The position numbers and the translations under genes were made by a program. The notes under the pieces are model-generated. The model made no database searches. It saw only the letters and a list, made by a program, of their open reading frames with translations, and was not told where the DNA came from. Below are positions 8,593 to 18,137 of a stretch of 64,000 nt of DNA, in pieces (the stretch's first letter is position 1; every line of letters begins with the position of its first letter). This DNA is from Stratiolaelaps scimitus (taxonomy: Eukaryota > Arthropoda > Arachnida > Mesostigmata > Laelapidae). Location of the stretch: assembly GCA_019614645.1 (NCBI GenBank), contig JABWDB010000019.1, forward strand, positions 2,960,501 through 3,024,500, given 5' to 3'.

Positions 8593-11492
8593 CAAATTCA
8601 AATTCAAACAAATGTTTATTGACGGAACTGCTATATACATGCTTAAGTTCTCGTAAAAATAATAGTTAAAAGAATTATTGCAACGTATATTTTATATATG
8701 AAGGGTACACATTTTTTTTTTTGTACAATATGTAAACATTGGGTAAGATACAAAACAACTATCCACAAAAATATCTACATCTGATTGATAAAAAATTTTT
8801 TCACCTCCGCTGCAAACTTTTTTGCCGAGGAGAGTGAACGAATCTCGCGAGGAAGAGAGCCCCAGACTGCCGGCAAGCGATAAGCGAGAGCATGGCGGCT
8901 AGATTCTTTAACGGCAAAAGGTATCACAAACTCAGTTGGTCTGCGGGCCGTTCTTCGAACCACAGTGGTAATTGGGAAAGTAATGTCGTTTGGAATACGT
9001 CCCTTCGACATCTTAAAGGCAAGAAGAGCTACGTGAATCAAATACATAACGCTCAGCTTAGGCAATTCGTACTTCCCCAGAATGTCGGCGACGGAGTCGG
9101 AGCGACGTCTGCCAAAGATAGCCCGTAGTGCGTCATTCTGAACAACCTCTCCTCTCCGAAGAATCATGCTGTAGCCTCCTCCCCAGATAGAGATCCCGTA
9201 GCACAACAGAGGTACCAATAAAACTTTATAGAGGTGTAACAGGCCATCCACAGGAACCCCACGCTCTCTCAGGCGACGCAAGTTGGCCACCACTGCGTAG
9301 CATTTGGGCATGAAGCTCCCTATGTGGTCCTGCCAGCGCATGTTTTCCTGAAGCGTAAGGCCAAGGCACTTCGCAGACGATGACCAGTGCATCGTTTCAC
9401 CGGCTACCTGTGTCGGCGACACCTGCACATTTCGTTGAGGCGGGCGAAAGAGAATGAGGTTGGTCTTGGTCGTGTTGATTACCAGACCGAACCTTTCGAA
9501 GGTGTTGATAACCCCCTCCACCTTCTTTAGAGCCTCTTCGATGTCGAGTTGCAGCGATGAAGGCCGAATTCGAAACAGAAGCGAAGTGTCGTCCGCGTAT
9601 GCAATGGTCCTACAAAATTTCCCACCAGCGATTTTGAGAAGAATGAAATTGACTAGAATTAGAAACATAAACGGCCCTAGAATGGATCCCTGGGGCGTGC
9701 CAATGTCAACTTCCAGCCAGTCCGATTCGATGTCCGCTACTTTCACCGCCTGTCGCCTCGCGGACAAGTACGAGCGAAACCAGTCAACGACACCGGGTTG
9801 GCATCCAAGGCACTTCAAGGCCTGCAGGAAAAATGTATGCCGAAGACAATTGAACGCAGCAGAGACATCCAATAAGACGCCCAGACATACCTGGTTGTTC
9901 TCAATGGTGTCAGATATTTCCTGCCACAGGTGGGCCATTGCGAGTTCAGTCGAGCGTGCCCTACGAAAACCGAATTGACTAGCTGAGAGAAAATCTATCG
10001 AGTGAAGATATTTCTCCAGGCGGACCATCACTACCTTCTCGATCACCTTGGACAAGTAATCAACCAACGAGATTGGTCGGTAATTTGACAGATGCTTCCG
10101 ATCCCCCTTCTTCTTATATAGTGGTATAACTGAAGCGTCTTTCAACTTGCGTGGAAATGTCCCCCTACTCAGCGACAGATTGGCTATGTGAGCAAAAGGT
10201 CTCGCGAGCACCGCCGACGCACGTTTTACCAGAGCGCTGGGGATCCCTGCTGCGCCTGTAGACCAACTAGCCTTCGTAGATTCAAGCACTGTCTGAATCT
10301 CCACACAGTTGACTTGGGAGAACTCAAATGTGGTGTTTCGACAGGGCCAGATCGATGTAAGCTCCGGCTCGATATTATCGTCGATCCGAAGAGAGGCAAC
10401 CGTTTTTGAGCCCACCGCAGCAAAATGAGTATTTAATTCATTCGCAATCTCCTGCGGACTTGTCAGTTCGCCGGATTCGATGACCAGGGCTGTTGGCAGT
10501 GCCGCTTTTTGTCTCTCCCGTCCACAGGCAGCGTTTACAAACTCCCACAACTTCTTTGCATTCCCTTTATGTCGCCCAAACTGCTCTCGGTAAAACGAGC
10601 TCCTAGCAATTTGAAGGTCGTGTCTGTAGCGACGAAGACTATGATAATACGCCATCTTAGATTCTAAGGATCTATTTCTCAAGTACCAGCGGTATAGTTT
10701 GTTCACCGAATGGCGCAGACTCCGAAGTCTCGCATTGAACTGGAATCTCTTTTGCTGTGGAGGTCTACGACTCACCCTGACAGTGAAACACTTATCGTAT
10801 TCTCTCGTTATAATAGAGCTGAAAGCCTCGAAAGCCTCGTCCGCGTCCACCGCCTGGTAGACACGCTGCCAGCTCAGTCTGCTAGTGTTCCCCAAAAACT
10901 TCTCGATGCTAACACCATCATGTTGTCTGACTAGATTCATCTCACTGTCATCGGCGTCCCTTAGACTAACGGAAGACCTGCCTGTGAGCGAAACGACAGT
11001 AGGATAGTGATCTGAGAAAAGAGGGGTACACCACACGGCTGGAGAGATGTTCAAGAATTCCTCACAATAACCAATCGCAATGTGGTCAATGCACGTCCCT
11101 GATGCTGGACGGGTGACCTGATCAATGATGTGTTGGAAACCTCTTGACGAGAAGAACGATAAATAGTCTTCACAGGAAGACCTAATAAGGAGGTTCGTGT
11201 TAGAATCACCCATTATGATACACGGCAGAGCACTATTTCGCGGGATAATATCCTCGAGTACATTGAGTAAGGTGTCCCTGTACAAAGCGTGACTAGAATA
11301 GAAACCAATTAAGTAGCCAGTAAAACCAGGCTTCTTTAGCAGGACGCGCACCGCCTGTACGTTGCCATCGTCGCTAGTTCTCGTTTCTGAGTCGACTACC
11401 AAGCAGCTAGAGCGAATACTGAATGACATCTTTGTCATCACTCCCCTTGAAGGTTCGACCAGACGAATGGTGTAATTTGTAAGGCCATTCAC
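8593..11492 (-). mobile_element. CR1-like non-LTR retrotransposon, 5'-truncated
   Basis: A minus-strand element about 2.9 kb long: truncated endonuclease, complete RT and C-terminal region, then a 3' UTR ending in a short TTTGAA tandem tail at 8593-8615. The 3' UTR carries GCAGTTCCGTCAATAAA, a feature shared by the other CR1-like copies here. Both junctions lie inside an older plus-strand CR1 copy, so this is a nested head-to-head insertion. About 85 bp of target coding sequence is missing between the two halves. Confidence 0.75.
8775..11492 (-). CDS. CR1-like LINE endonuclease (partial) and reverse transcriptase, 905 aa open frame
   Basis: The frame is uninterrupted from inside the endonuclease to the end of the protein. 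APE-type endonuclease motifs are visible: IIMGDSNTN at residues 92-100, GTCIDHIAI at 132-140 and SDHYP at 160-164. RT motifs follow: NYRPIS with FGFRRARST, motif A DVSAAF near residue 540, TPQGSILGP, and the catalytic YADD near 631-634. The C-terminal part is shared with the copies at 7.4, 8.1, 17.5 and 60 kb. Roughly the first third of the endonuclease, including its N-terminal catalytic positions, is absent, and there is no separate ORF1. The first methionine may simply be the first available ATG after truncation. The protein would copy element RNA at nicked target DNA, but this copy should be non-autonomous. Confidence 0.85.
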   Translation of the reverse strand: MNGLTNYTIRLVEPSRGVMTKMSFSIRSSCLVVDSETRTSDDGNVQAVRVLLKKPGFTGYLIGFYSSHALYRDTLLNVLEDIIPRNSALPCIIMGDSNTNLLIRSSCEDYLSFFSSRGFQHIIDQVTRPASGTCIDHIAIGYCEEFLNISPAVWCTPLFSDHYPTVVSLTGRSSVSLRDADDSEMNLVRQHDGVSIEKFLGNTSRLSWQRVYQAVDADEAFEAFSSIITREYDKCFTVRVSRRPPQQKRFQFNARLRSLRHSVNKLYRWYLRNRSLESKMAYYHSLRRYRHDLQIARSSFYREQFGRHKGNAKKLWEFVNAACGRERQKAALPTALVIESGELTSPQEIANELNTHFAAVGSKTVASLRIDDNIEPELTSIWPCRNTTFEFSQVNCVEIQTVLESTKASWSTGAAGIPSALVKRASAVLARPFAHIANLSLSRGTFPRKLKDASVIPLYKKKGDRKHLSNYRPISLVDYLSKVIEKVVMVRLEKYLHSIDFLSASQFGFRRARSTELAMAHLWQEISDTIENNQVCLGVLLDVSAAFNCLRHTFFLQALKCLGCQPGVVDWFRSYLSARRQAVKVADIESDWLEVDIGTPQGSILGPFMFLILVNFILLKIAGGKFCRTIAYADDTSLLFRIRPSSLQLDIEEALKKVEGVINTFERFGLVINTTKTNLILFRPPQRNVQVSPTQVAGETMHWSSSAKCLGLTLQENMRWQDHIGSFMPKCYAVVANLRRLRERGVPVDGLLHLYKVLLVPLLCYGISIWGGGYSMILRRGEVVQNDALRAIFGRRRSDSVADILGKYELPKLSVMYLIHVALLAFKMSKGRIPNDITFPITTVVRRTARRPTEFVIPFAVKESSRHALAYRLPAVWGSLPREIRSLSSAKKFAAEVKKFFINQM

Positions 11493-11765
11493 TGTTAAAG
11501 AGTCTAGCCGCCATGCCCTAACTTACCGCCTCCCGGTCATCCGGGGTTCGTTCCCCCGCGAAATTCTCTCACCTCGGCAAAAGAGTTCGCCTCAATAGAA
11601 TACTCCGGTTTTGTACCCTGCGCTGCTCGTGTAACTTTTAGTACGGCTTTTATGGTCATGTTTATTATGATGTGTGACGTACACTTTTATCCTTTTTTAG
11701 AGAACTTAAGCATTGTGAAATTGCAGTTCCGACAATAAACCATGATTTGAATTGAATTTGAATTG
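11493..11765 (+). pseudogene. Older CR1-like copy, right part with 3' tail
   Basis: Translation begins VKESSRHALTYRLP and FPREI, the C-terminus of the CR1-like protein. It is followed by a 3' UTR with GCAGTTCCGACAATAAA and a tail of AATTGAATTTGAATTG. It continues the copy seen at 8104-8592. Confidence 0.75.
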
Positions 11766-12480
11766 ATTCACAACAGCTGATTATTACTAATTATCATTAA
11801 CGACTGATTATATCACAACGATACAATCTCATTAGAAGACCCGATACACAAATTACACAAAATTATATGGTATAAGAATCATCGAAATCACATTTGTCAT
11901 TGAAACTGTTATCGCACACATTGTGGTAGGAACGATTTTACAAGAAGTGCAACGGTATCGATAGTGCTGCGACTCACTAGATAAAATGCTCTATGGGAGA
12001 TAGGAGGTACGATACTTTAACAATTTATAGCCAGAAAAGTGTCTATCATACTTCTCCAATTAAAAAGAGGTGATCGCAGACGAAAGTTGAAATTCAAGAT
12101 GAAACAAAGATGCGCTCTACCAAAGATTTGACAAGCTACTTTTGGTGTCGTAGGGCTCTAAGGATGCATGGCAGTCGGTGGTGAAGCAATATATCTCTAC
12201 ACTGAGTCATGTTAACATGGATCCTTCGTGTATACATGGATGCCTCGTAGTTTCGATATAAAAGACGTTCATTTTATCCTAGATTGGAGACGTATGTAAC
12301 ATTCTCATAAAGAGAGTGCTGCTTCGACTCGGATGTTATATTAACCAAGCAGCAATGTATGCTACTTGGTTCGACAAGCAGGAAAATATAAATCCAAAAG
12401 AGGTAATAGACTAATCCATGAGAATCCCAATGAAAGGATAGCATTTTATTCTATTTACATAGTGAGAGAGATAACTGACT
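11766..12480 (-). repeat. Inverted relic of an undecad-family exon cassette
   Basis: Read on the minus strand, the order CCATTGAGATTCTCATGG-like text, TTTTGGATTTATATTTTC, ACGTCTCCAATCT and then the AT-rich cassette start matches 250-500 and 850-960 in reverse. The donor position is degenerate (GTAAATAG), so no exon is annotated. Confidence 0.5.
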
Positions 12481-13837
12481 GAAGCGGGTAGATTTTCAGG
12501 GCCGCCCCCGTTAGGAAAAGGGAGTGACTCTCATGCGGATTTAGAAGTAGAATCCAGCAAAATTAAATATTATGCTATATATTTGTTGCTGCGCAATCTT
12601 ACAAAAGACATTACACAGTGGCCGATAATTGTAATCATCAGCGTTGTATCGACATCGATCGTATGTAGTGCGCACTTAAATAATTAACATCTATTTCTTT
12701 ATTGATCAATAGTGGCGGCATCTGGTGGTGCGGCGACTCCTCTCCTGTACACATTTCCCAGCCAGAAAAATACGAGAGGTCATAGTGACGCTTAAAATCG
12801 TTAATAAGTATCTTTGAGCATTCGTGTGGCTCGAAAAGAAAACATTAACTTGAAACTGTATTGGTAACACGATCTTCCGTTATTTTATTGTTAAGCAGGT
12901 CAAGTTTTATCCCCCCCCCCCCATAGCTTTAATAGTAAAGCTGAATTTTTATTGCATATTAGCATATGCCGAAATTGATATGGGATCTCGAGATATTGCA
13001 TGCATCAAACATAAGCTTTACCTATAATACATATATTCCTGCATCTCCATACCATCCAATGAAATGTTGAGCTTCTGACAATGCCAATTCATAGATGTAT
13101 ACAATCGGTTTATTCGAGAAGGGTGGCTTACCACACTCGTTTAACAACATCTCGATGTATAAGCCCGGTACAAATGCATCAACAACAGTAACAACAACAG
13201 AACGCGTTGAGCACGTGCATTTGGCCTTCGCAGGTTCAGTTGAGCGCATGCTAAAGATGAGTGTTGTATGTTAAATTGGTGGACAATAAAGAATATATGC
13301 TGACGGGAGAGAGAGATGATACGGTGACTAGTGACGCAAAAAGGCAGCATTAGACGATGGATGTCGTCCAGGAAGAGATAGAGTCTCCCGTAGAAGAGTT
13401 CTGCTTATCTTGGCCTCCCATGCTGAAGCGTTGCGTTCCGCGCCCTGGTGTCCGCTCTCAAAGGGTCTAGCTACCGAGTTGCAGAAATCGTCGTGTGTTC
13501 ACTTAGATAGTGCATCTTATCCTGCCTGGTACCCATGCAGGATTTACCTTTAGCCTCTTAAAAAAAGATAGTGCGTTAAGCCGGTGTTGTTGCTTGCTCA
13601 CAACAAGCAACAACAATCACACATCATATTTGCATCAATCACGCATCCAATCGACTGGTTTAGTTGGGAAATTCCCCCAACAGGATAGTTATAAACAAAT
13701 GAGCAACGTCCCGGTCCGATAGGGTTGAATGCATGGATGTTAATCTATTCAATGACATGATATGGAAACTGCCCCTTAATGCTTCGAAGCTAGTTACATT
13801 GGAATATACAGCTAGTTTAAGCTAGTTCTACTGGAGA
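12481..13837. other. Intergenic, no gene recognised
   Basis: Contains a homopolymer of about 12 C at 12911-12922. One minus-strand candidate exon-like stretch ends in a GTAAGC donor at about 13130, but has no conserved copy or partner exon, so I do not annotate it. Confidence 0.6.
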
Positions 13838-14084
13838 GTCCGCTGTAAAAGTCGAGCGGCATTTTTGCGCATTGCACGTGAGATACAAGTTTTCTTCAAT
13901 ATAGATGGCCTGTCACTCGTCGACTTGAAGTGCTACATGAAAATCAGTTTAATTCATAATTTAAAGGGTTGCCATATACAGGAGCACATTATTTCCTGAT
14001 AAAAGGTACCTTCCAACAACTTGAATGTATGATCACTTCGTTTGTTTTTTGTTTACCCTTATACGGCACTACGTATGACTATAC

Positions 14085-14405
14085 ATGTAAAACGAGTGGC
14101 CAGAGTTGACATGCGATACATGGGACGTGGCGTGACGTCGTATGTGTACGTAATGTGTACATTGCAGGTGCGGTGTATGCACGCATATGGGGAGACGAGA
14201 GGGGTTTCTCTTAGACAGCTTCATGAAGCCGCGCAGAGACGAGCAGTTGCCTTCGTGTCGTTGAACGGATAAGTGGGCACCGACGGGCGCGTGAATGAGG
14301 TTGCCATTGTCATTGCCAATAAAATGACAGTCGCCCATCATATCCGAAATCAACGTGTGTCCTCTTTAACAATCTCCTAGTGGCCCTGGTCATCGCTTAC
14401 ATATA
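14085..14405. mobile_element. Copy-specific insertion of unknown type
   Basis: This segment is absent from the paralogous position near 18560. Its boundaries carry TATGACTA and TACGACTA, possibly an imperfect 8-bp target-site duplication. No coding motif was recognised. Confidence 0.45.
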
Positions 14406-14639
14406 CGACTACAATTATTATTATTATTATTCTCATACTAGAATTCTCCAGATTCAGATAATTCATATTTAAGCTAAACAACCGAGATGTGCTTCAGATA
14501 CATCACTATCAAATGGTGGAGCTTTCGTGTTCACGAGAAATGAACGCCTGTCACGTCTATTCAGAATGAAGTTGTTTGCCACTTGGTACTATTTTTACTC
14601 TTATTAGTGTTTCACTGAACTAACTCGCTTAGTGATTGC

Positions 14640-14795
14640 GAATAGGGAAGAGATAGACTCTCAGCAGAGGACGGTTTTAATAGGCAGAGGCGTCATGTCA
14701 TCGACGTCAACCCTGCACTGGTTCAGCCCACTTTTTATGGCGATTGGAATGTCTCTGGTGGTGTCTGTGCGTTTAAAGGAAATTTCCTGACGGGT
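14640..14795 (+). mobile_element. Dispersed poly(A) retroposon fragment upstream of the gene
   Basis: Matches the retroposon defined at 26713-26962: GGGAAGAGATAGACTCTCAG, CCTGCACTGG, GGAATGTCTCTGGTGGTGTC and GGAAATTTCCT in order. Copy 2 of the gene unit has the same insertion at 18838-18970, so it predates the duplication. Confidence 0.6.
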
Positions 14796-14911
14796 GGTTG
14801 CAAATCTGCAGTTTGCAACGCATGCTTCTCCGTCGATTCAGTTCCACCCGTGATCAGTAGCGTATCCGGTGTAAATACGAATATCTCATAATTGCCACAT
14901 CTAGTTTTCAG

Positions 14912-14920
14912 TATATATAG
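14912..14920 (+). promoter_or_regulatory. TATA box of the plus-strand secreted-protein gene
   Basis: TATATATAG lies about 93 bp upstream of the first ATG. The same motif and about 90 bp of downstream 5' UTR are conserved at 19177-19185 in the duplicated unit. A start site about 25-30 bp downstream would fall near GGTCACCAGATTAGCC. Confidence 0.6.
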
Positions 14921-15012
14921 TTCGAACGCCCTACGGTCACCAGATTAGCCTTTCATCTAAAATTTCAGAGCTCTCAGTTGGTGAGGTTTTGAAGAACAAC
15001 AACGTTGAAAAC

Positions 15013-16260
15013 ATGAAGATCTTCGCCGTTCTCGTTTGCGTGGCGTTTATCGGAGTCCGTGAATACAATGAAGTATTAAAATAGTCTAATCTCTGTAACA
15101 ACGCTAACCAATAGTGTGCTTACATGCGTAGGTTATTCCCAGTAGACGCTATGAATGTTAATTATTTAGGTACACGCTTACATAAGATCAGCGTTGATAC
15201 AATGCTCTTGATTACAGTGATCAGACAGTATGTTTTGTTTTTTTGTAGGATTACCCGGTCACACAAATACATAAACATACTATTCAATTTTGCTGCATTC
15301 TTTACCTAAATCCGCATTAGAATCGCGCCCGATTGACCAACCCGGCGCTGAGCATAATGTTCGCAGCAGAAATGGTGATGAGGAACAGGGGGCAAAGGAA
15401 AACGCCATTGGTTCTGAGAGCAGCCCAGTCGGTGATCCGATCTACGCCAGAAGTAACGGCCCAGAAGAAGACGCCAATGCAAGAGAAGACACTGCAAATA
15501 ACCAAGGCGTGGTAAGTACTACAAAATACAAACCATCTATTGAGATCGATTAGTCTATTATTATTATTATTATTTTGGATTCATATTTTGCAGCTTTTTT
15601 CGAGTTGAAGCAGTACCCTTTTCATGAGAATCTTATATACATCTCCAATGTAGGACAAAATAAACATCTTCTCTATCGAAAATCATTTATGTTTATCACA
15701 CCTGTTAAATGTTTTCGACAATTCCATTCTTTTCTTATTTCCATTATTCGTATACGCAGCATCTATCATTTATCGCTTAATTGGAGGAGTGTCATGAACA
15801 CCTTTCTCGCTATGAACTGTTAAAACATCTTGGCCCCTATCTTCGATAGAGCATATTACTCCGAATAAGTGCATTGGGCGACAATTAGCTAAGGAGTTAC
15901 AGCATTGCCGATTTTCATTGCACTTTGCGAAAATACCACAATGTATGTGATAACTGCTTCAATGACTATTGTAATTTACTTGATGATCATTTATCCCTAT
16001 ACATTTTGGTGCATCGGATCTTCCATGATCCTACTTTTGAGATTGGATCGTTGTGATGATGAATCGTTAATCACACTTACCGGTGTTGTGGATCAATCTG
16101 CTTTTTTCTTCCTCAGGTTGAAGGAATTTTTGATGGCGTTGGAGGTCTCATGTCTAATTTAGAAGGTATGTATCACGCCACGAGCATGAACAAAGGTTAA
16201 TTCCTAATGAGCTTATGTCTATATATATATATATATATATATCGATATATAATAAGCGTT

Positions 16261-16313
<53 letters not shown>

Positions 16314-16909
16314 CATACATTGCCGAAGATATGATTCGTACTTAAGACGCCGGGATATTCGCCGTTGAGTAGAATCGTTGCGTTCGACCTTTGCTTACTA
16401 ATGGACAGCAGGTGCTTCAACATACGTATTATAGAATCGCTCGATTTACCACTCATTGGTTTTGGACTAACTGTATGAACACAATGATGACACGAACTTA
16501 CTAGACCGACATGGACAGGCATTTTGTTTAGTATGACTGATTGAACACAGTACTTCTTCTCAACTACCCTCTAGGACTGCTGCATCCATATTCACTCTTG
16601 TGTTAACGGCCAATCGTCCAATATCCGGTAATTCGAATACCGCTGTTATTCAAAGCTGCTTTCGGTTATGTGACTACCAGTATATAGGACAAGAGGTCAA
16701 CGAACAAGACTATGATAGTGTCCATTTAGGTGAAAATTTCAATCACACTTTAATGAGATAAACCTGATCAGTCTTTTTTACATTACCGCAGAGGGAAATT
16801 CATTGGGAAGGCATGAATCGACGAGTTTGCGTTATAAGTGTTTGTGTGCTTGATAATTGGCCTCTTTATTTACCGCTGTATTTCAGGAATTGTTGGCAAG
16901 CTTTTGTGA
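15013..16909 (+). CDS. Undecad-family secreted protein gene 1 (four exons, complete)
   Basis: Proposed coding exons are 15013-15058, 15321-15511, 16117-16165 and 16887-16909, totalling 309 nt, which is 102 codons plus TGA. The phases fit exactly (1, 0, 1). Exon 1 encodes a typical signal peptide start, MKIFAVLVCVAFIGV, with donor GTGAAT. Exon 2 (acceptor CATTAG, donor GTAAGT) is hydrophilic and acidic, rich in D, E, N and S, and lacks cysteine. Exon 3 (acceptor CCTCAG, donor GTATGT) encodes a Gly-rich amphipathic stretch containing GIFDGVGGL. Exon 4 (acceptor TTTCAG) adds GIVGKLL and stops. The layout, signal peptide then acidic spacer then short amphipathic C-terminus, is seen in precursors of small secreted peptides. 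That is an analogy only; I do not recognise the family or know the function. A TATA box lies upstream and an AATAAA at 17039. The weakest point is the non-consensus exon 1 donor. Confidence 0.6.
16221..16312. repeat. TA and ATT microsatellites in intron 3
   Basis: (TA)n at 16221-16243, (ATT)n at 16258-16275 and a longer (TA)n to 16312. They sit at the same intron position as the runs near 1776 and 63919. Confidence 0.9.
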
Positions 16910-17038
16910 ATGTAGCGAGGACGCTCTAGCGAACATTTAGCTGGAATAGGTTCTGCGCTGTCCAGTAACTGCACCAGCGTATTTTAACCGCTTGGTATCT
17001 TCTCAAGATTCCATCTACAGTATGTACATCGTAAAGTT

Positions 17039-17044
17039 AAATAA
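17039..17044 (+). terminator. Candidate polyadenylation signal of gene 1
   Basis: AATAAA occurs 130 bp after the stop codon at 16907-16909 on the coding strand. Confidence 0.45.
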
Positions 17045-17179
17045 AATTTACGTGGCCATGACAAACTATAAACAAAACTAGACGGTTTGTTATTCTGTGT
17101 ATAAGTTGTACTCGAATGCAGCTATGGATTATAATAATAATAACACAATATTGACATTCGCATAAGTACGAGACCGCAT

Positions 17180-17275
17180 AGATTCGCATGCCCCTTGTGG
17201 AATTCGAACTGGAGACCCTGTGATTCCAAGTTCCCGACGTTGCCCCTACGTCGTCGCGGTGGAAATGTCAATTTT
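17180..17275 (-). other. tRNA-like B-box segment, possible tRNA-derived SINE
   Basis: The minus strand contains GGTCTCCAGTTCGAATTCC, resembling a RNA polymerase III B box and T arm, preceded by GTAGGGGCAACGTCGGGAAC, which is only loosely A-box-like. No cloverleaf could be completed by eye. Confidence 0.25.
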
Positions 17276-17317
17276 CAATAAATTTCTGTTCATTCCGCAG
17301 TGTGTGAAGTGGAGAGA

Positions 17318-18137
17318 ATAACAAACATTTGCGGTTTATTTACGGAACTGCAGTTTCAGCAATGCTAAAGTTCACGTTAAAAATATAGAATAAAAGTAAA
17401 AGTGTATTATCACTAAATTGGTCATGCAAATACAATTTAACAATTATATTCGACTCTAAATATTCATTCTATCAACAGTTATATACATTCACATATTCAA
17501 ATTATTTCCACAATTCACGATACCCTTTCAGATTCAGATTATTTACAATTCACACGATTATATACAATTATAACCGCAATTTCTTCTTAATCTCATTGGC
17601 AAACTTCGTGGTAGAGGTGAGCTTCCTGACCTCCCTCGGGATCCAGCTCCAAACCAACAGCATCCGATAAGCTAGAGACTGACAGGTAATTACTTTGACG
17701 TCTGTAGGTAGTACAAACTCTGTTGCCCGGCGAGAAGGTTTTCTGTCGACGGCCACGATGGGGAACGCGACATCCGGCGAGATATTACCCTTGATCATTT
17801 TGAAAGACAGATTCGCGGTGGAAACCTGACTTAACTTATCCAAGGTGAGGAGTCTATATCTGCTATAAATGTCGGCAACGGATTCTCTGCGGGTCCTTCC
17901 AAACACTGCCCGAAGTGCATCGTTTTGGATCACTCTTCCTCTATCTACTACCTCGTTATATCTATTGCCCCAGATTGGCATAACATATCCCAACGAGCAA
18001 GGAATTGTAGACAAGCAGGAGGCTATCCTTCGGAAACCCAAGTTCTCGAGGACGTCGAATGCGAGCGATTGCAGCGCAGCATATTCAAGTCGAGCGGCAT
18101 TTTTGCGCATTGCACGTGAGATACAAGTTTTTTTCAA
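17318..18137 (-). pseudogene. CR1-like LINE 3' fragment
   Basis: The open frame 17568-18137 encodes, from about residue 50, PIWGNRYNEVVDRG, QNDALRAVFGRTRRESVADI, FPIVAVDRKPSRRATEF and WIPREVRKL, all aligned with the C-terminus of the intact CR1-like proteins at 8.8 and 60 kb. It lacks endonuclease and RT catalytic motifs. The 3' UTR ends near 17318 with the shared GCAGTTCCGTAAATAAA-type motif. The first 30 or so residues come from the adjoining duplicated unit and are not CR1. It is a 5'-truncated dead copy. Confidence 0.75.

Larger units (their letters stand above)
13838..15950 (+). repeat. Duplicated gene unit, copy 1 (contains the intact plus-strand gene)
   Basis: From GTCGAGCGGCATTTTTGCGC onward this segment parallels 18090-19970: same order of upstream DNA, dispersed retroposon, TATA box, exon 1, intron 1, exon 2 and start of intron 2. 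The two copies differ by insertions: about 320 bp at 14085-14405 only here, and about 230 bp at 18225-18455 only in copy 2. Confidence 0.75.

Noticed and set aside
9454..9978. Plus-strand frame of 174 codons inside the CR1-like element
   Set aside because: It is the antisense shadow of the RT domain; the minus-strand frame has all RT motifs.
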